Of a DNA stretch of 64,000 nucleotides, positions 10,731 to 19,666 are shown piece after piece. The stretch spans positions 39,881-103,880 of the forward strand of contig NZ_UCOB01000006.1 in assembly GCF_900474295.1 (NCBI RefSeq), written 5' to 3'. Both the position numbers and the translations under genes were made by a program. Position 1 is the first letter of the stretch. Every line of letters starts with the position of its first letter. Origin of the DNA: Synechococcus sp. UW140 (GTDB lineage: Bacteria; Cyanobacteriota; Cyanobacteriia; PCC-6307; Cyanobiaceae). Under the pieces are notes generated by a model that saw nothing but the letters and a program-made list of their open reading frames with translations, ran no database searches and was not told where the DNA came from.

Positions 10731-10836
10731 GCGATCTCTCCTGAGGCCGCTGATCTTGCCATGGTGAGATCGCTGGAATGATCTGGTGCTGACCAGTGCT
10801 GCGCGTGACCGACAGCCTGGATCAGATCAGCCAGAG

Positions 10837-10956
10837 TCAGTCTTCGAGATCCTTGCGGCTGGGTGTGCGGCTGGGATCGCTAGCCAAGAAGCCGAACACG
10901 AAGATCCCAAGGAAGAAGAAGACGACCGAGTACACGGAAATCTTGAGGGCAAGCAT
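10837..10956 (-). CDS. psbI: Photosystem II reaction centre protein I
   Basis: A 39-residue single-helix protein, too short for usual gene-length cut-offs. It starts [20 protein letters not shown] and ends [15 protein letters not shown], matching PsbI almost residue for residue. PsbI sits next to D1 in photosystem II and helps early assembly. One N-terminal transmembrane helix (residues 4-26) with a short stromal tail is as expected. It lies 106 nt upstream of the LptD-like gene and is divergent to the alpha-mannosidase gene. Confidence 0.96.
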   Translation of the reverse strand: MLALKISVYSVVFFFLGIFVFGFLASDPSRTPSRKDLED

Positions 10957-10993
10957 GGAGACCGACCGGCGTCTGGGACAGCGTCATCATCTT

Positions 10994-13900
10994 ATGGGGC
11001 AATGTTTGCTAGACACGATGCAGAACCGTCTCCAGGCCCGGCGATCGGAGTGGATTGAAACGTTTCGCAGTCGCTCGCGCCTGGATCTGAAGCCGCAGTG
11101 GCGTCGAATGGAGGATCCAGGCCGGGGGCCTGCCCTTGATGACCCGTGGGGGCAAATGCACCGCCCTGACTGGGTGGAACGTGGTTTGTTGATCTGGCCA
11201 AGAGGGGGCCTCTGGCGCCGGCTCACGCTTCAACTGATCTGTCCGCAGGTCTGGCGCACTGGTGAACAGTGCCGTGAACGTTTGGTGCTCAGTTGGTGGG
11301 CTGATCAGGTGCGCCTTTGGGTGGATGGGGTGCTGGTGCACGAGGGAGACCTGTTTGATACGCGCTGCCGCTGGCCGCTCCCCTCGTCCTGGCGTCAGGG
11401 GACGCCGCTTGAGGTCCTGCTGGAATTGCGCAGTCCCTGTCATGACGATGGCGCGCTGATTACCAGTCAGGTGGTGCGTGAACCGCTGCGGCCTGCCCAT
11501 GACGCAGCGCAGCTGCTTCTGCCCGAAGCGCTGGATTTGGCGCTGCCGTCCCTTGCGGACTTGCCTGAGGCGTTGTTGGAGCTGGATCCTCTGTCCTCTC
11601 AGGCGTCTGAGGCCGTTGCGGCTGTGCTTCTCAAGACTCCTGCCCCTGCTGGAGTGCTGCATTGGATTGGCCATGCACACCTTGACCTGGCCTGGCTCTG
11701 GCCAGTCGCGGATACCTGGCAAGCGGCGGAACGGACCTTCCGTTCGGCGCTTGATTTGATGGAGAGCTTCCCGGAATTGCGCTTTGCCCATTCCACACCC
11801 GCTCTCTATCAATGGATGGAGCGCTTTCGGCCGGCGTTGTGGGCACGGATTCGTGCGGCCAGCATGGCCGGGCGTTGGGAACCCATCAACGGCCCCTGGG
11901 TGGAGACTGATTGCGTGCTTGTCAGCACGGCATCTCTCTGGCAACAGTTCTGTCTCGGACAGGGATACAGCCGTCGGGCCTTCCCTGAATGGCGGCATCA
12001 ACTGGCGTGGTTACCCGACAGCTTTGGCTTCGCAGCGGGTGTGCCGGCGGTGGCCGTGGCGGAGGGAGTGCGCTGGTTCTGCACCCATAAGCTCGCCTGG
12101 AATGCCAGTGAGCCCTTCCCCCATCGTCTGTTTCGTTGGCGTAGCCGCGGTGGTGCTGAGCTACTCGCCTTGATGCTGCCGCCGATCGGCACTGACGCCG
12201 ATCCGGCTGCGATCCAGGCTGAACATCGAGCCTTTGGAGCTGCCACAGGCCTGAATCATGCGCTTTGGACACCAGGCGTGGGTGATCACGGCGGCGGCCC
12301 CACTGTGGAAATGCTCGAGCAGATGGAGCTATGGGATGGCCACCCCCAGGTGACGCATCGGTCTCCCTCCACGGTTCGCGACTTTTTAGCGGAGCTGGAA
12401 CCGATGGCGGCGACGTTGCCGGTTTGGCGCGATGAGCTCTATCTCGATCTTCATCGGGGATGTTCCACTAGTCGACCGGATCAGAAACGCCACAATCGAA
12501 GCTTGGAGCGTCTGCTGCGGGAGGCGGATCTGACGGCGGCGCTGCTTCGCCGCCGCAGTGCGGATCGACCAGCTGCCTCGGCGGATTGGCGCACGCTGCT
12601 GTTCCATCAGTTCCATGACATCCTTCCTGGAACCTCCATACCGGAGGTGTTCGACCAGGCCGAATCGCTGTGGCGCCAGGGTCGCCGCCAGGCTTCAGCA
12701 CAGCGTGATCAACATCTCGCCCAGCTACTGGGCGGTGGTGGCGTGGATGCCAAGGGCTGGGCATGGGTGGGCCTTCAGCCCTTGGCACGGTGGTCTCCGG
12801 TGCTGCGGTTGCCGCATGCAGGATGGGCTGCCATGGGGCAGCCATTGCCCATTCAGCCTGCGGTGTCTGGCGGTGCATGGGTGCAGCTGCCGGTGCTCCA
12901 GGGGGTGGCGGCGTTGCCATTGGAATGTCGAGTCACAGTCGATCCACCTCAAGGGGTTGTGCGGGGAGCTGTGCAGGTCGAATCCATCTCGACTGGAGGT
13001 TTTCGCCTGAGCAACGGCCGCTTGTCTGCGGAAGTCGGTGCGCAAGGAGTGCATCAGCTTTGGGATGGTGCCGGCGTGCCGCAGTTGCTGGGGCCAATCG
13101 CGTTGCGACGTTTTCGAGATCAGGGCGAGTTCTGGGATGCCTGGGATCTTGCATCTGATTACCGCGATCATCCGTTGCCTGTGGAGTGGGAATCGGCCTC
13201 GTTTCAACTGGTTGAGGCGGGCCCCCTGGTGGCACGGGTGCTGGTGCGTGCTCGTGCCGGTCACAGTCGGATTCGGCTTGATTGTCAGCTCAGGGCGGAC
13301 AGCCCCTGGCTGGAGCTCATCTGCAGTGTGCACTGGAAGCAGACCCATGAGTTGCTCAGACTGGAGATCCCCTTGGCGCAGTCCGCTGTGCGCTGGGCGG
13401 CGGACACCAGTGGCGGAGTGATCGAACGCCCCGCCAGGCTGTGCACCCCTCAAGAGCGGGTGCGATGGGAAGTGCCAGTGATTTCATGGTGTGCAAGCGA
13501 GGCTGCGGCCCCAGGAGGTGGCTTGGCGCTACTCCTTGATGGCCCTCAGGGGGTGGATGCCGAGCCGGGGCGGTTGGGTGTCTCACTGCTACGAGGCCCG
13601 ACCTGGCCTGACCCTGGTGCGGACCGTGGCTGGCATCGCCAGCGCGTGGCACTGATGCCAACGCCTGCAGGCTGGTGCAGGGATGGCATCCCTCAGGCGG
13701 CGATCGCTTTTCGCGAACCGGGCTGGTGTCGGCCCTCATCACTGGCCGATCCGACTGTCTTGCTGCCGTCGCTCCCAGTCGGACTGGTGCCTGTGGCCGT
13801 CTTGACTCCACTCGATCGGGCGGAGGGCGACCCTTCCAGATTGACGCTCAGAGTGCACAACCCTGGCGCCCGCCGCCAAACCTGGTGCCCGCAAGGCTGG

Positions 13901-14020
13901 AATGTGATGCGACGGCACGAGGAGCCGGCTGGCTCGGTCACCCTCAGGCCAGGCGAACTGGTGGAACTGGAGCTTTCGCCTGCCGATGAGAACGTTGAGC
14001 CGGCGAATCAGTCTTCGTGA
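10994..14020 (+). CDS. Glycoside hydrolase family 38 alpha-mannosidase
   Basis: About 1008 residues with all GH38 landmarks. These are the zinc/active-site motif [13 protein letters not shown], the nucleophile region [14 protein letters not shown], the metal-binding [14 protein letters not shown], and a beta-rich C-terminal half. It should release alpha-linked mannose from oligosaccharides or glycans. No signal peptide is seen, suggesting a cytosolic enzyme. The frame is open to 10796, but that part covers psbI on the other strand, so a start at 10994 (or 11018) is preferred. Its 3' end overlaps psbN tail-to-tail by 13 nt. Confidence 0.87.
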   Translation: MGQCLLDTMQNRLQARRSEWIETFRSRSRLDLKPQWRRMEDPGRGPALDDPWGQMHRPDWVERGLLIWPRGGLWRRLTLQLICPQVWRTGEQCRERLVLSWWADQVRLWVDGVLVHEGDLFDTRCRWPLPSSWRQGTPLEVLLELRSPCHDDGALITSQVVREPLRPAHDAAQLLLPEALDLALPSLADLPEALLELDPLSSQASEAVAAVLLKTPAPAGVLHWIGHAHLDLAWLWPVADTWQAAERTFRSALDLMESFPELRFAHSTPALYQWMERFRPALWARIRAASMAGRWEPINGPWVETDCVLVSTASLWQQFCLGQGYSRRAFPEWRHQLAWLPDSFGFAAGVPAVAVAEGVRWFCTHKLAWNASEPFPHRLFRWRSRGGAELLALMLPPIGTDADPAAIQAEHRAFGAATGLNHALWTPGVGDHGGGPTVEMLEQMELWDGHPQVTHRSPSTVRDFLAELEPMAATLPVWRDELYLDLHRGCSTSRPDQKRHNRSLERLLREADLTAALLRRRSADRPAASADWRTLLFHQFHDILPGTSIPEVFDQAESLWRQGRRQASAQRDQHLAQLLGGGGVDAKGWAWVGLQPLARWSPVLRLPHAGWAAMGQPLPIQPAVSGGAWVQLPVLQGVAALPLECRVTVDPPQGVVRGAVQVESISTGGFRLSNGRLSAEVGAQGVHQLWDGAGVPQLLGPIALRRFRDQGEFWDAWDLASDYRDHPLPVEWESASFQLVEAGPLVARVLVRARAGHSRIRLDCQLRADSPWLELICSVHWKQTHELLRLEIPLAQSAVRWAADTSGGVIERPARLCTPQERVRWEVPVISWCASEAAAPGGGLALLLDGPQGVDAEPGRLGVSLLRGPTWPDPGADRGWHRQRVALMPTPAGWCRDGIPQAAIAFREPGWCRPSSLADPTVLLPSLPVGLVPVAVLTPLDRAEGDPSRLTLRVHNPGARRQTWCPQGWNVMRRHEEPAGSVTLRPGELVELELSPADENVEPANQSS

Positions 14021-14148
14021 TCATCAAAGGGATCGTCCAGTTTTTTGGACGGTGGTCCGAAGGCGGTGTAGACCCCGAACCCGGTTAGGCCGAGCAATAC
14101 AGCCAGTACGCCAATGGCAACGGATAGGGCTGGTGAAGAGGTTTCCAT
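14008..14148 (-). CDS. psbN: Photosystem II assembly protein PsbN
   Basis: A 46-residue protein starting [20 protein letters not shown] and ending [15 protein letters not shown], which is diagnostic of PsbN. There is one transmembrane helix near the N-terminus and an acidic tail. In plants PsbN is needed for assembly and repair of photosystem II rather than being a permanent subunit. It is divergent from psbH, the conserved arrangement in cyanobacteria and plastids. Confidence 0.96.
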   Translation of the reverse strand: METSSPALSVAIGVLAVLLGLTGFGVYTAFGPPSKKLDDPFDDHED

Positions 14149-14234
14149 CACATCTCTCGACAGGTTCGGCCTGAATCAGGGCCATGACCTTTACAGTACC
14201 GAGACTTAACCTCACCCGAGACCCAAGCGCTGCC

Positions 14235-14435
14235 ATGGCTCAACGCACTCGTCTGGGAGATCTCCTCCGTCCCCTGAACTCCGAGTACGGCAAGGTGGTG
14301 CCGGGATGGGGAACGACACCGGTGATGGGCATTTTTATGTCCCTTTTCCTTGTCTTCCTGCTCGTGATCTTGCAGCTGTACAACAAGTCCCTGATCCTTG
14401 AGGGCATCAACGTCAACTGGAACGGCCTCGGCTGA
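14235..14435 (+). CDS. psbH: Photosystem II reaction centre protein H
   Basis: A 66-residue single-span protein. [20 protein letters not shown] is followed by [15 protein letters not shown], a hydrophobic helix, and the C-terminus [12 protein letters not shown]. PsbH stabilises photosystem II and the quinone-binding side. The ATG at 14235 is chosen because the 17 upstream in-frame residues do not belong to the family and lie in the psbN/psbH promoter gap. tatA begins 9 nt later. Confidence 0.97.
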   Translation: MAQRTRLGDLLRPLNSEYGKVVPGWGTTPVMGIFMSLFLVFLLVILQLYNKSLILEGINVNWNGLG

Positions 14436-14444
14436 AGCTGATTC

Positions 14445-14747
14445 ATGAACGTTTTCGGGGTCGGCCTTCCTGAGATGGCCGTGATTGGTGCTGTGGCCCT
14501 GCTTGTGTTTGGGCCAAAACGCCTTCCCGAGCTGGGTCGCACCCTTGGTAAAACGCTCAAGGGATTCCAGTCGGCGTCCAAGGAATTTGAACGCGAGATC
14601 AACAAAGCCATGGCTGAGCCTGAGGTCATAGCCTCAGATTCTTCAGAATCGTCTGGCGACACCGGATTGTCTCAGTCCCAGTCCCAGTCCAGTGAGGACG
14701 GTGCTGATGTGGTTCAGTCCTCCTTGCCACCGTCGTCAGAGGGGTGA
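14445..14747 (+). CDS. tatA: Sec-independent translocase protein TatA/E family
   Basis: A 100-residue protein with the TatA/B layout: a short periplasmic start, a transmembrane helix (MAVIGAVALLVFGPKRLPEL, residues 11-30), an amphipathic helix (GRTLGKTLKGFQSASKEF) and an acidic, Ser/Gln-rich tail with a small repeat (SQSQSQSS). It forms the pore of the twin-arginine export system for folded proteins in plasma and thylakoid membranes. It is tightly linked to psbH upstream and overlaps pth by one base. Confidence 0.92.
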   Translation: MNVFGVGLPEMAVIGAVALLVFGPKRLPELGRTLGKTLKGFQSASKEFEREINKAMAEPEVIASDSSESSGDTGLSQSQSQSSEDGADVVQSSLPPSSEG

Positions 14748-15367
14748 TGCAAAGCGGTGATCTCCGCTTAGTGGTGGGGCTCGGAAATCCGGGGAAGCGT
14801 TATGCCGGCACGCGGCACAACGTTGGTTTCATGGCTCTGGAAACCTGGGCTCAGCGCGAGAACGTACGCTTCCGCACCATGACCAAACTCCAGGGGGAGT
14901 TGGCGGAGGTGGGGCTAGGCAGTAACCGACTGCGGCTACTCATGCCTCAGACCTACATGAATGAGAGCGGACGATCGATTCGTGCCGCTCTCGATTGGTT
15001 TGATCTCTCTGTCGATCAGGTGCTTGTCCTAGTGGATGACATGGATCTGCCTCTGGGACGATTGCGCCTGCGTGCCAAGGGCAGTGCTGGAGGCCACAAC
15101 GGTTTGAAAAGCACGATTCAGCATCTCGGCACTCAGGATTTTGCTCGTCTTCGGATCGGGATCGGAGCTCCCGGTCGCTCGGCGGAGGAGCGGCGGGCCC
15201 GCACCGTATCTCACGTTCTTGGCAGCTTTCATCAGGCGGAACAGACCCTGCTTGACGAGGTGCTTGAGGAGGTTTTGCGTGGTCTCGTTCTGATTCAGAA
15301 GCAGGGGCTCGATCGCGCTGGCAATCATCTCAATGGCTTGCAGCTTGCAACGGAGGAGCAGGGATGA
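14747..15367 (+). CDS. pth: Peptidyl-tRNA hydrolase
   Basis: A 206-residue enzyme that frees tRNA from stalled peptidyl-tRNA. Family motifs are VVGLGNPGKRYAGTRHNVGF at the N-terminus with the catalytic His, LMPQTYMNESG, VLVDDMDLPLGRLRLR and GGHNGLKSTI. The TGATG junction with tatA favours the ATG at 14747; a GTG at 14744 is equivalent. It ends 4 nt inside the next gene, so psbH-tatA-pth-DUF3146 look like one operon. Confidence 0.96.
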   Translation: MQSGDLRLVVGLGNPGKRYAGTRHNVGFMALETWAQRENVRFRTMTKLQGELAEVGLGSNRLRLLMPQTYMNESGRSIRAALDWFDLSVDQVLVLVDDMDLPLGRLRLRAKGSAGGHNGLKSTIQHLGTQDFARLRIGIGAPGRSAEERRARTVSHVLGSFHQAEQTLLDEVLEEVLRGLVLIQKQGLDRAGNHLNGLQLATEEQG

Positions 15368-15621
15368 CGCCACTTCCTGTGACGAATGCCCATCTGAGAG
15401 TTCTGCGTCAGAGCTTTCAGGAGAAGTGCCTAGAGGGAGAGGTGAGTGCCGGAGGATTCTCCTGGCAGTTCTGCTGGTCTTTCGATCGTGGAGAACTGAC
15501 GGTTGAACCCTCGCTTGGAAGGGCCTTGATTCAGGACGCGTTGCTGCGCTTTTTGGTCAAGGCTGACTATCACCTTGAAGCAGGAGGTGATTACACCTTC
15601 ACCGTTCGGTCACGTTTCTGA
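15364..15621 (+). CDS. DUF3146 family protein
   Basis: An 85-residue soluble protein of a short cyanobacterial family of unknown function. The sequence alternates strands (SAGGFSWQFCWSFDRGELTV) and ends with YTFTVRSRF. It overlaps pth by 4 nt at the start (ATGA) and overlaps the convergent RuvC-fold gene by 23 nt at the end. Confidence 0.8.
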   Translation: MTPLPVTNAHLRVLRQSFQEKCLEGEVSAGGFSWQFCWSFDRGELTVEPSLGRALIQDALLRFLVKADYHLEAGGDYTFTVRSRF

Positions 15622-16069
15622 AGCCAGGGCCTCTTGATGGTGGCCTTGGCCACTCGAGCTGCTGGCCAATGTGATCCTCCAGGAGAACAAGGGCTGCAAT
15701 GGCATCCAGTTCGCATGGTGGAAGACGCAGGCCATGCGGCAGCAGTCGCCTCCATCCTCGAGCTGGCCAGATCTGCCAGTACCGATCCCTTGCTCTGAGG
15801 GTTGTACCGGCCTCGTTCACCCGCACGATGGGGGCCAGATGCTGCAGCTGCTGATCCAAGCCGCTGCTGGATGTTCCGTTGCCAAGCACCAGAGAGGAGA
15901 GGTGCCTGCGTTGGTGCCATTGATTGAGCTGCTCAACGGTCTGCTCCGTTGCCATGACGAGAGCATCGAGGACATGCCCTCTGGTGCAATCCGCCAGAAC
16001 TAGGCCGCATTTGCTTCGACCAGGGTCGATGGCGACGACAAGACCGCTGCACGGATTAGCGGCGGTCAT
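15599..16069 (-). CDS. RuvC/YqgF-fold resolvase-like protein
   Basis: A 156-residue protein with an RNase-H-like start (LVVAIDPGRSKCGLVLAD). The Asp in this first strand is a usual catalytic residue; LVLGNGTSS and PCELDAIAALVLLED supply later acidic positions. Relatives are the pre-16S rRNA nuclease YqgF and Holliday-junction resolvases, and cyanobacteria keep a variant in this context. The ATG at 16069 fits the family; the frame is open to 16105, within the DUF3084 gene. It overlaps the upstream DUF3084 gene by 14 nt. Which nucleic acid it cuts is unknown. Confidence 0.75.
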   Translation of the reverse strand: MTAANPCSGLVVAIDPGRSKCGLVLADCTRGHVLDALVMATEQTVEQLNQWHQRRHLSSLVLGNGTSSSGLDQQLQHLAPIVRVNEAGTTLRARDRYWQIWPARGWRRLLPHGLRLPPCELDAIAALVLLEDHIGQQLEWPRPPSRGPGFRNVTER

Positions 16070-17294
16070 TGCTTCTGGGCTGGGGGATCTCTCCCGTCGG
16101 TTCAATGGTCACCATCACAGGATCTGCAGTGTCGCTGCGACGCAATGCCAGCACGCGAAGCTCGACTCTTGAGGGGGCACGACTGAGCAGTGTGCTGCCG
16201 AGCTGATTGAGGGCGTTTGCGTCGAACTGCAGGCCCTGCACGAGCGATCCTTGCCGCTGGGCTTCGGCCAGAGCCGATGCGAGCAGCAGGTTGAGGCGGT
16301 TGCGAATCGCTTCAGCGTCGGTTTCCGATCGCTCCAAGGCCGTACGGGCGAGCACTGCATCTCGTTCGACCACAGTGGTGTTGGGCCGCACCTCAGGGAA
16401 GGCGTAAACAACTTTTTCGCCCAAAAGCACATTGGCTGCCGAGCGAATGTTCACCACCCAGGTGCCCGGTTTTTTGATGGTGGATTCCACGCCTTCAATG
16501 TCGTTGCGGGGAACAAGGAGGATCTGGCGATCAGGACTCTCGCCAGGCAGCACTCGTTGATAGGCCTGTTGATTGGCTTCTCGTAGCAGCTGATCGATCA
16601 CTTGCTTCGCCTGTCCAGGATTGTCGAGGCGAAGGGTCGCGGTAGCCAGGGGCTGGCCGCTGCTGAGAACCACGTTGCCAAGGCGCAGGGCTAGGCGTTG
16701 TTTCTCGAGTTCCCGCAGTTCTGCTTCCCCTTTGCTGATGCGCTCACGCACATCGTCCAGTTCTTGTTCTGTGCGTTGGATTTCGGCATCACGAGCCTGC
16801 ACATCGCGACTGAGGCGCTGACGTTCGGCTTCCAGTTTCTGTCGCTGCTGTTGCAGGGGCACCAGAGTCTTTCGCAGCGCATCCGCTTTGGCCTGGGCGG
16901 TGGCGAGTTCTTGACGGGCCCGTTGTCGTTCCGCCTGGGCTTGTTTCACTTCCCTGGTCGCTCCAGCCTGAGCATCACGACTGCGCTCCAGTTCCTGGCG
17001 ACTTGAGCGCAATTTCTCTTGTAATGCATTCAGTTCGAACAGTCCTACGCGCAGCTGTCTGCTGACCAGCAGCATCAATCCCAGTGACAGTGCGGAAATC
17101 AGGCTGCCGGTCAACACTGTGATCACAACGGCAGTGCTGCGCGGCCTCAGGCCCAGCAGGCTCAGGCGTGCTTTGCCGACACGTGAGCCAAGACGATCGC
17201 CCAGGGTGGCGAGCACGCCACCAAGTACGAGCAGAGTGAGAATCAGCAGCCAGCCGGTCAACGTTCCGTAGTGGTTGGGGGGTGACCTTGCCAA
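16056..17294 (-). CDS. DUF3084 membrane-anchored coiled-coil protein
   Basis: A 412-residue protein. Two N-terminal membrane segments (GWLLILTLLVLGGVLATLGD near residue 14 and AVVITVLTGSLISALSLGLM near residue 54) are followed by a long Glu/Arg/Gln-rich coiled coil (about residues 85-210). A mixed C-terminal domain (VLSSGQPLATATLRLDNP) ends the protein. This is the cyanobacterial DUF3084 family, of unknown role. No ATG is available near the N-terminus, so a TTG at 17294 is used. It lies 28 nt downstream of ntcA and overlaps the RuvC-fold gene. Confidence 0.8.
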   Translation of the reverse strand: MARSPPNHYGTLTGWLLILTLLVLGGVLATLGDRLGSRVGKARLSLLGLRPRSTAVVITVLTGSLISALSLGLMLLVSRQLRVGLFELNALQEKLRSSRQELERSRDAQAGATREVKQAQAERQRARQELATAQAKADALRKTLVPLQQQRQKLEAERQRLSRDVQARDAEIQRTEQELDDVRERISKGEAELRELEKQRLALRLGNVVLSSGQPLATATLRLDNPGQAKQVIDQLLREANQQAYQRVLPGESPDRQILLVPRNDIEGVESTIKKPGTWVVNIRSAANVLLGEKVVYAFPEVRPNTTVVERDAVLARTALERSETDAEAIRNRLNLLLASALAEAQRQGSLVQGLQFDANALNQLGSTLLSRAPSRVELRVLALRRSDTADPVMVTIEPTGEIPQPRSNDRR

Positions 17295-17322
17295 CCGACA
17301 GTCATTCTCACCCTTTGAATCC

Positions 17323-18051
17323 CTAGCTGAATTTCTTCGCTAGGGCGATTGGATCGAGCACAGTGATCTTTTTGCGGTCGATCTCAACCAGTCCTGAATT
17401 GCGCAGATCGCCCAGCAAGCGTGTGATCGTTACCCGTGTGGAGCCAATGGCTTCGGCGATCGCCTGATGCGATAGGCGTAGGTCGATGGTGATACCGCGA
17501 TCGCTGGGAACACCAAAATCACGGCAGAGAACGAGCAAGAAGCTGACCAGGCGGGAGGACATGTCCCGATGGGTCAATGTCTCGATCATGGTCTCCGTTT
17601 GAAGGATGCGGCTGGAAAGCCCCTGCAGTAGCAGCAGGCCGACGCCAGAGTCGGCTTCGATCGCCTGGCGGACTGACCCGGCTGGAGCGGTGATCATTTC
17701 CACCCTGGTGAAGGCGACTGAGTGATAAAACCGGTCGGAGCGATGGCCAGTCAGCAGGGAAAGGACGCCAAACAGGCTGTTTTCCCTTAGCAGTGCCACC
17801 GTGATCTCTTCGCCAGACTCATAGACCCGTGAGAGGCGCACTGCACCGCGGCGGATCAGATACACACGTTCGGCAGGATCGCCCGGGAAGAAAATTGTTT
17901 TGCCCCGCTCAACCATTTCCGTGGAGGCGCCATCAAGGCCACGGATCACGTCCATCAAAGTGCGTGGCTTCTGCTCGGAGGCGTTGGCGAGGTTCACCGG
18001 CCCTGTAAGTGGAGAGACGGTACGGCTGAAACCGTGCATGACTCCAGGCAT
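17323..18051 (-). CDS. ntcA: Global nitrogen regulator NtcA
   Basis: A 242-residue CRP-family transcription factor. The N-terminal cyclic-nucleotide-like beta roll ([20 protein letters not shown]) senses 2-oxoglutarate in this family. The dimer helix is followed by a C-terminal HTH ([20 protein letters not shown]), which matches NtcA closely. It activates nitrogen-assimilation genes under nitrogen limitation. A canonical NtcA box lies upstream (18101-18114), indicating autoregulation. The ATG at 18039 would give a shorter N-terminus (238 residues) and is equally possible. Confidence 0.96.
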   Translation of the reverse strand: MPGVMHGFSRTVSPLTGPVNLANASEQKPRTLMDVIRGLDGASTEMVERGKTIFFPGDPAERVYLIRRGAVRLSRVYESGEEITVALLRENSLFGVLSLLTGHRSDRFYHSVAFTRVEMITAPAGSVRQAIEADSGVGLLLLQGLSSRILQTETMIETLTHRDMSSRLVSFLLVLCRDFGVPSDRGITIDLRLSHQAIAEAIGSTRVTITRLLGDLRNSGLVEIDRKKITVLDPIALAKKFS

Positions 18052-18072
18052 GAAGACACTGCTGATCTCCAG

Positions 18073-18114
18073 AAGTTAAGGATGAACTTTGTCGACTCGT
18101 GTAGCAACAGGTAC
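18073..18114 (-). promoter_or_regulatory. NtcA-activated promoter of ntcA (GTAN8TAC-N22-TAN3T)
   Basis: Read on the minus strand, GTACCTGTTGCTAC (18114 to 18101) is an exact GTA-N8-TAC palindrome. It is followed by 22 bases and then TAACTT (18078-18073), which fits TAN3T. This is the canonical class II NtcA promoter spacing. It lies in the 68-nt gap between rph and ntcA, with the start codon 21 nt beyond the -10. Inference: positive autoregulation under nitrogen stress. Confidence 0.88.
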
Positions 18115-18119
18115 GGAAT

Positions 18120-18866
18120 TCAGCGCTCGTCCAGAGCCAGTCGTTGTGCTGCCATCAATTGGGTCAGGCCCGGTTCGGCAAGGTCGAGCAGCTGATTGAG
18201 CTGTTGCCGGCTGAAGGACGCACCTTCCGCTGTGCCTTGAATCTCTAACAGATTGCCGCTGCTAGCCATCACCACGTTCATGTCCACATCCGCTCGGCAG
18301 TCTTCGCTGTAGTCGAGGTCGAGAAGGCCGTCGCCTGCGATGAGGCCGACGGAAACGGCGGCCACTTGTTGGGTGATGGGCTGTCGCTGCACCAGCCCTG
18401 TCTCCACAAGTTTGTTGCAGGCATGTTGAAGGGCGACCCAGGCCCCTGTGATCGATGCGGTACGGGTTCCGGCATCAGCCTGAATCACGTCGCAATCGAT
18501 CAGCAGCGTGTTTTCCCCAAGCGCTTCCATGTCGATGCAGGCGCGCAAGCTGCGACCGATCAGGCGCTGAATCTCCTGGGTGCGGCCCGAGAGTTTCATC
18601 AGCTCTCGCTTCTGGCGTTCAGGGGTCGACCCTGGCAACAGGCGGTATTCCGCGCTCAACCAGCCTTTCCCCTCCCCTTTTCGCCAGCGGGGTACACCCT
18701 CCTGGTGGCAGATGCTGCAAAGCACGGCGGTCTCTCCGGTGTGGACAATCAGCGAACTGAGGGCAAAGCCCATCGGATCCCAACTAATCGAGAACGGGCG
18801 CAGATCAGCGGCTGTGCGGCCACCGGCACGCTCGGTGTTGCCGCCATGGCTGGTAGGGGCTGTCAT
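18120..18866 (-). CDS. rph: Ribonuclease PH
   Basis: A 248-residue phosphorolytic 3'-5' exoribonuclease that trims tRNA 3' ends. Signatures are RTAADLRPFSISWDPMGFA, ERQKRELMKLSGRTQEIQRL, TLLIDCDVIQADAGTRTASI and DLDYSEDCRADVDMNVVM. Length is normal. The gene stops 5 nt from the NtcA box of ntcA, so read-through into ntcA is possible. Confidence 0.95.
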   Translation of the reverse strand: MTAPTSHGGNTERAGGRTAADLRPFSISWDPMGFALSSLIVHTGETAVLCSICHQEGVPRWRKGEGKGWLSAEYRLLPGSTPERQKRELMKLSGRTQEIQRLIGRSLRACIDMEALGENTLLIDCDVIQADAGTRTASITGAWVALQHACNKLVETGLVQRQPITQQVAAVSVGLIAGDGLLDLDYSEDCRADVDMNVVMASSGNLLEIQGTAEGASFSRQQLNQLLDLAEPGLTQLMAAQRLALDER

Positions 18867-19057
18867 GGCCAGAGCCTGGGGAGAGAGGGGTGGCTTGAGC
18901 CTGGCAGGTGGCCAGTTCGCTACCTGCGTCTTGTGTGGGCAGGGCGAGAGGCACGCTCCGCACCTTTACACCAGGGATGGTGTCAGAGTGCTTGTAAACC
19001 TGGCCAGCGGCGCTAGGTTTGAATTCAGCGGGATACTCCCGGACGCGCGAGAACTTG

Positions 19058-19666
19058 ATGACAGCGAGCCTCAGCACTAGCCATCGTCCCGGTGATTCCC
19101 GATTGGCGGATCATCGGACTCTGGAGCGTGCAGGGCTGCATCCGCTGCCTTTGCCCGCGCCGCGGCCACCCTTGCATCTGGTTTCGCCAGAAGGAGAGCT
19201 GCAAGTCCACACCGCTCCTTATCGCGGCAGTTTTGCCACTGTTCTCAGTCAGGCGCTTCGCTCAGCTGGCCTCGGCAGTCGCGTCATGGTGGTGCAATTT
19301 CTCAAGGGTGGTGTGGCCCAGGGCCCGGAGCGTCGCCTCACACTCTGTGGTCGGCTGCAGTGGCTTCGCCCTGATTTGGCTTGCTGCCTGGCCGATCCGG
19401 CTGCCGATCAGAGCCCGGATGTCAGGGCCGCTGTGGAGGCCCTATGGGTCGAGTGTCGGCAGCGTCTGCTCGCGGGCGATCTTGATCATCTGGTGCTGGA
19501 TGAGTTGGGTCTTGCAGTTGCTTTGGGTTATCTGGATGAACAGGAGGTTCGCAGCACGCTTGACCAGCGGCCGGGTTCTATGGATGTAATCGTTACGGGC
19601 CCATCCATTCCAGACTCCTTGATGGACATGGCCGATCAGGTCACCGAATTGCGTCGAGGTTTCTAA
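19058..19666 (+). CDS. CobO/BtuR-like P-loop protein with degenerate Walker A
   Basis: A 202-residue protein resembling cobalamin adenosyltransferase CobO in its central and C-terminal parts (GSRVMVVQFLKGGVAQGPE, DHLVLDELGLAVALGYLDEQ, DVIVTGPSIP). The expected ATP-binding loop GxxGKGKTT is replaced by TAPYRGSFATVLSQ, with no Lys-Thr pair. The true enzyme makes adenosylcobalamin from ATP and cob(I)alamin; without the loop this copy may bind nucleotide poorly or serve another role. The start at 19058 follows an open 5' extension. dcd starts on its stop codon (1-nt overlap). Confidence 0.72.
   Translation: MTASLSTSHRPGDSRLADHRTLERAGLHPLPLPAPRPPLHLVSPEGELQVHTAPYRGSFATVLSQALRSAGLGSRVMVVQFLKGGVAQGPERRLTLCGRLQWLRPDLACCLADPAADQSPDVRAAVEALWVECRQRLLAGDLDHLVLDELGLAVALGYLDEQEVRSTLDQRPGSMDVIVTGPSIPDSLMDMADQVTELRRGF

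Noticed and set aside
11009..12001. 330-codon open minus frame
   Set aside because: It is antisense to the GH38 gene in GC-rich DNA; a composition artefact.
18866..19080. 71-codon plus frame between rph and the CobO-like gene, with a CxxC
   Set aside because: It starts on the rph start codon, overlaps the start of the CobO-like gene and fills the divergent promoter gap; no known family.
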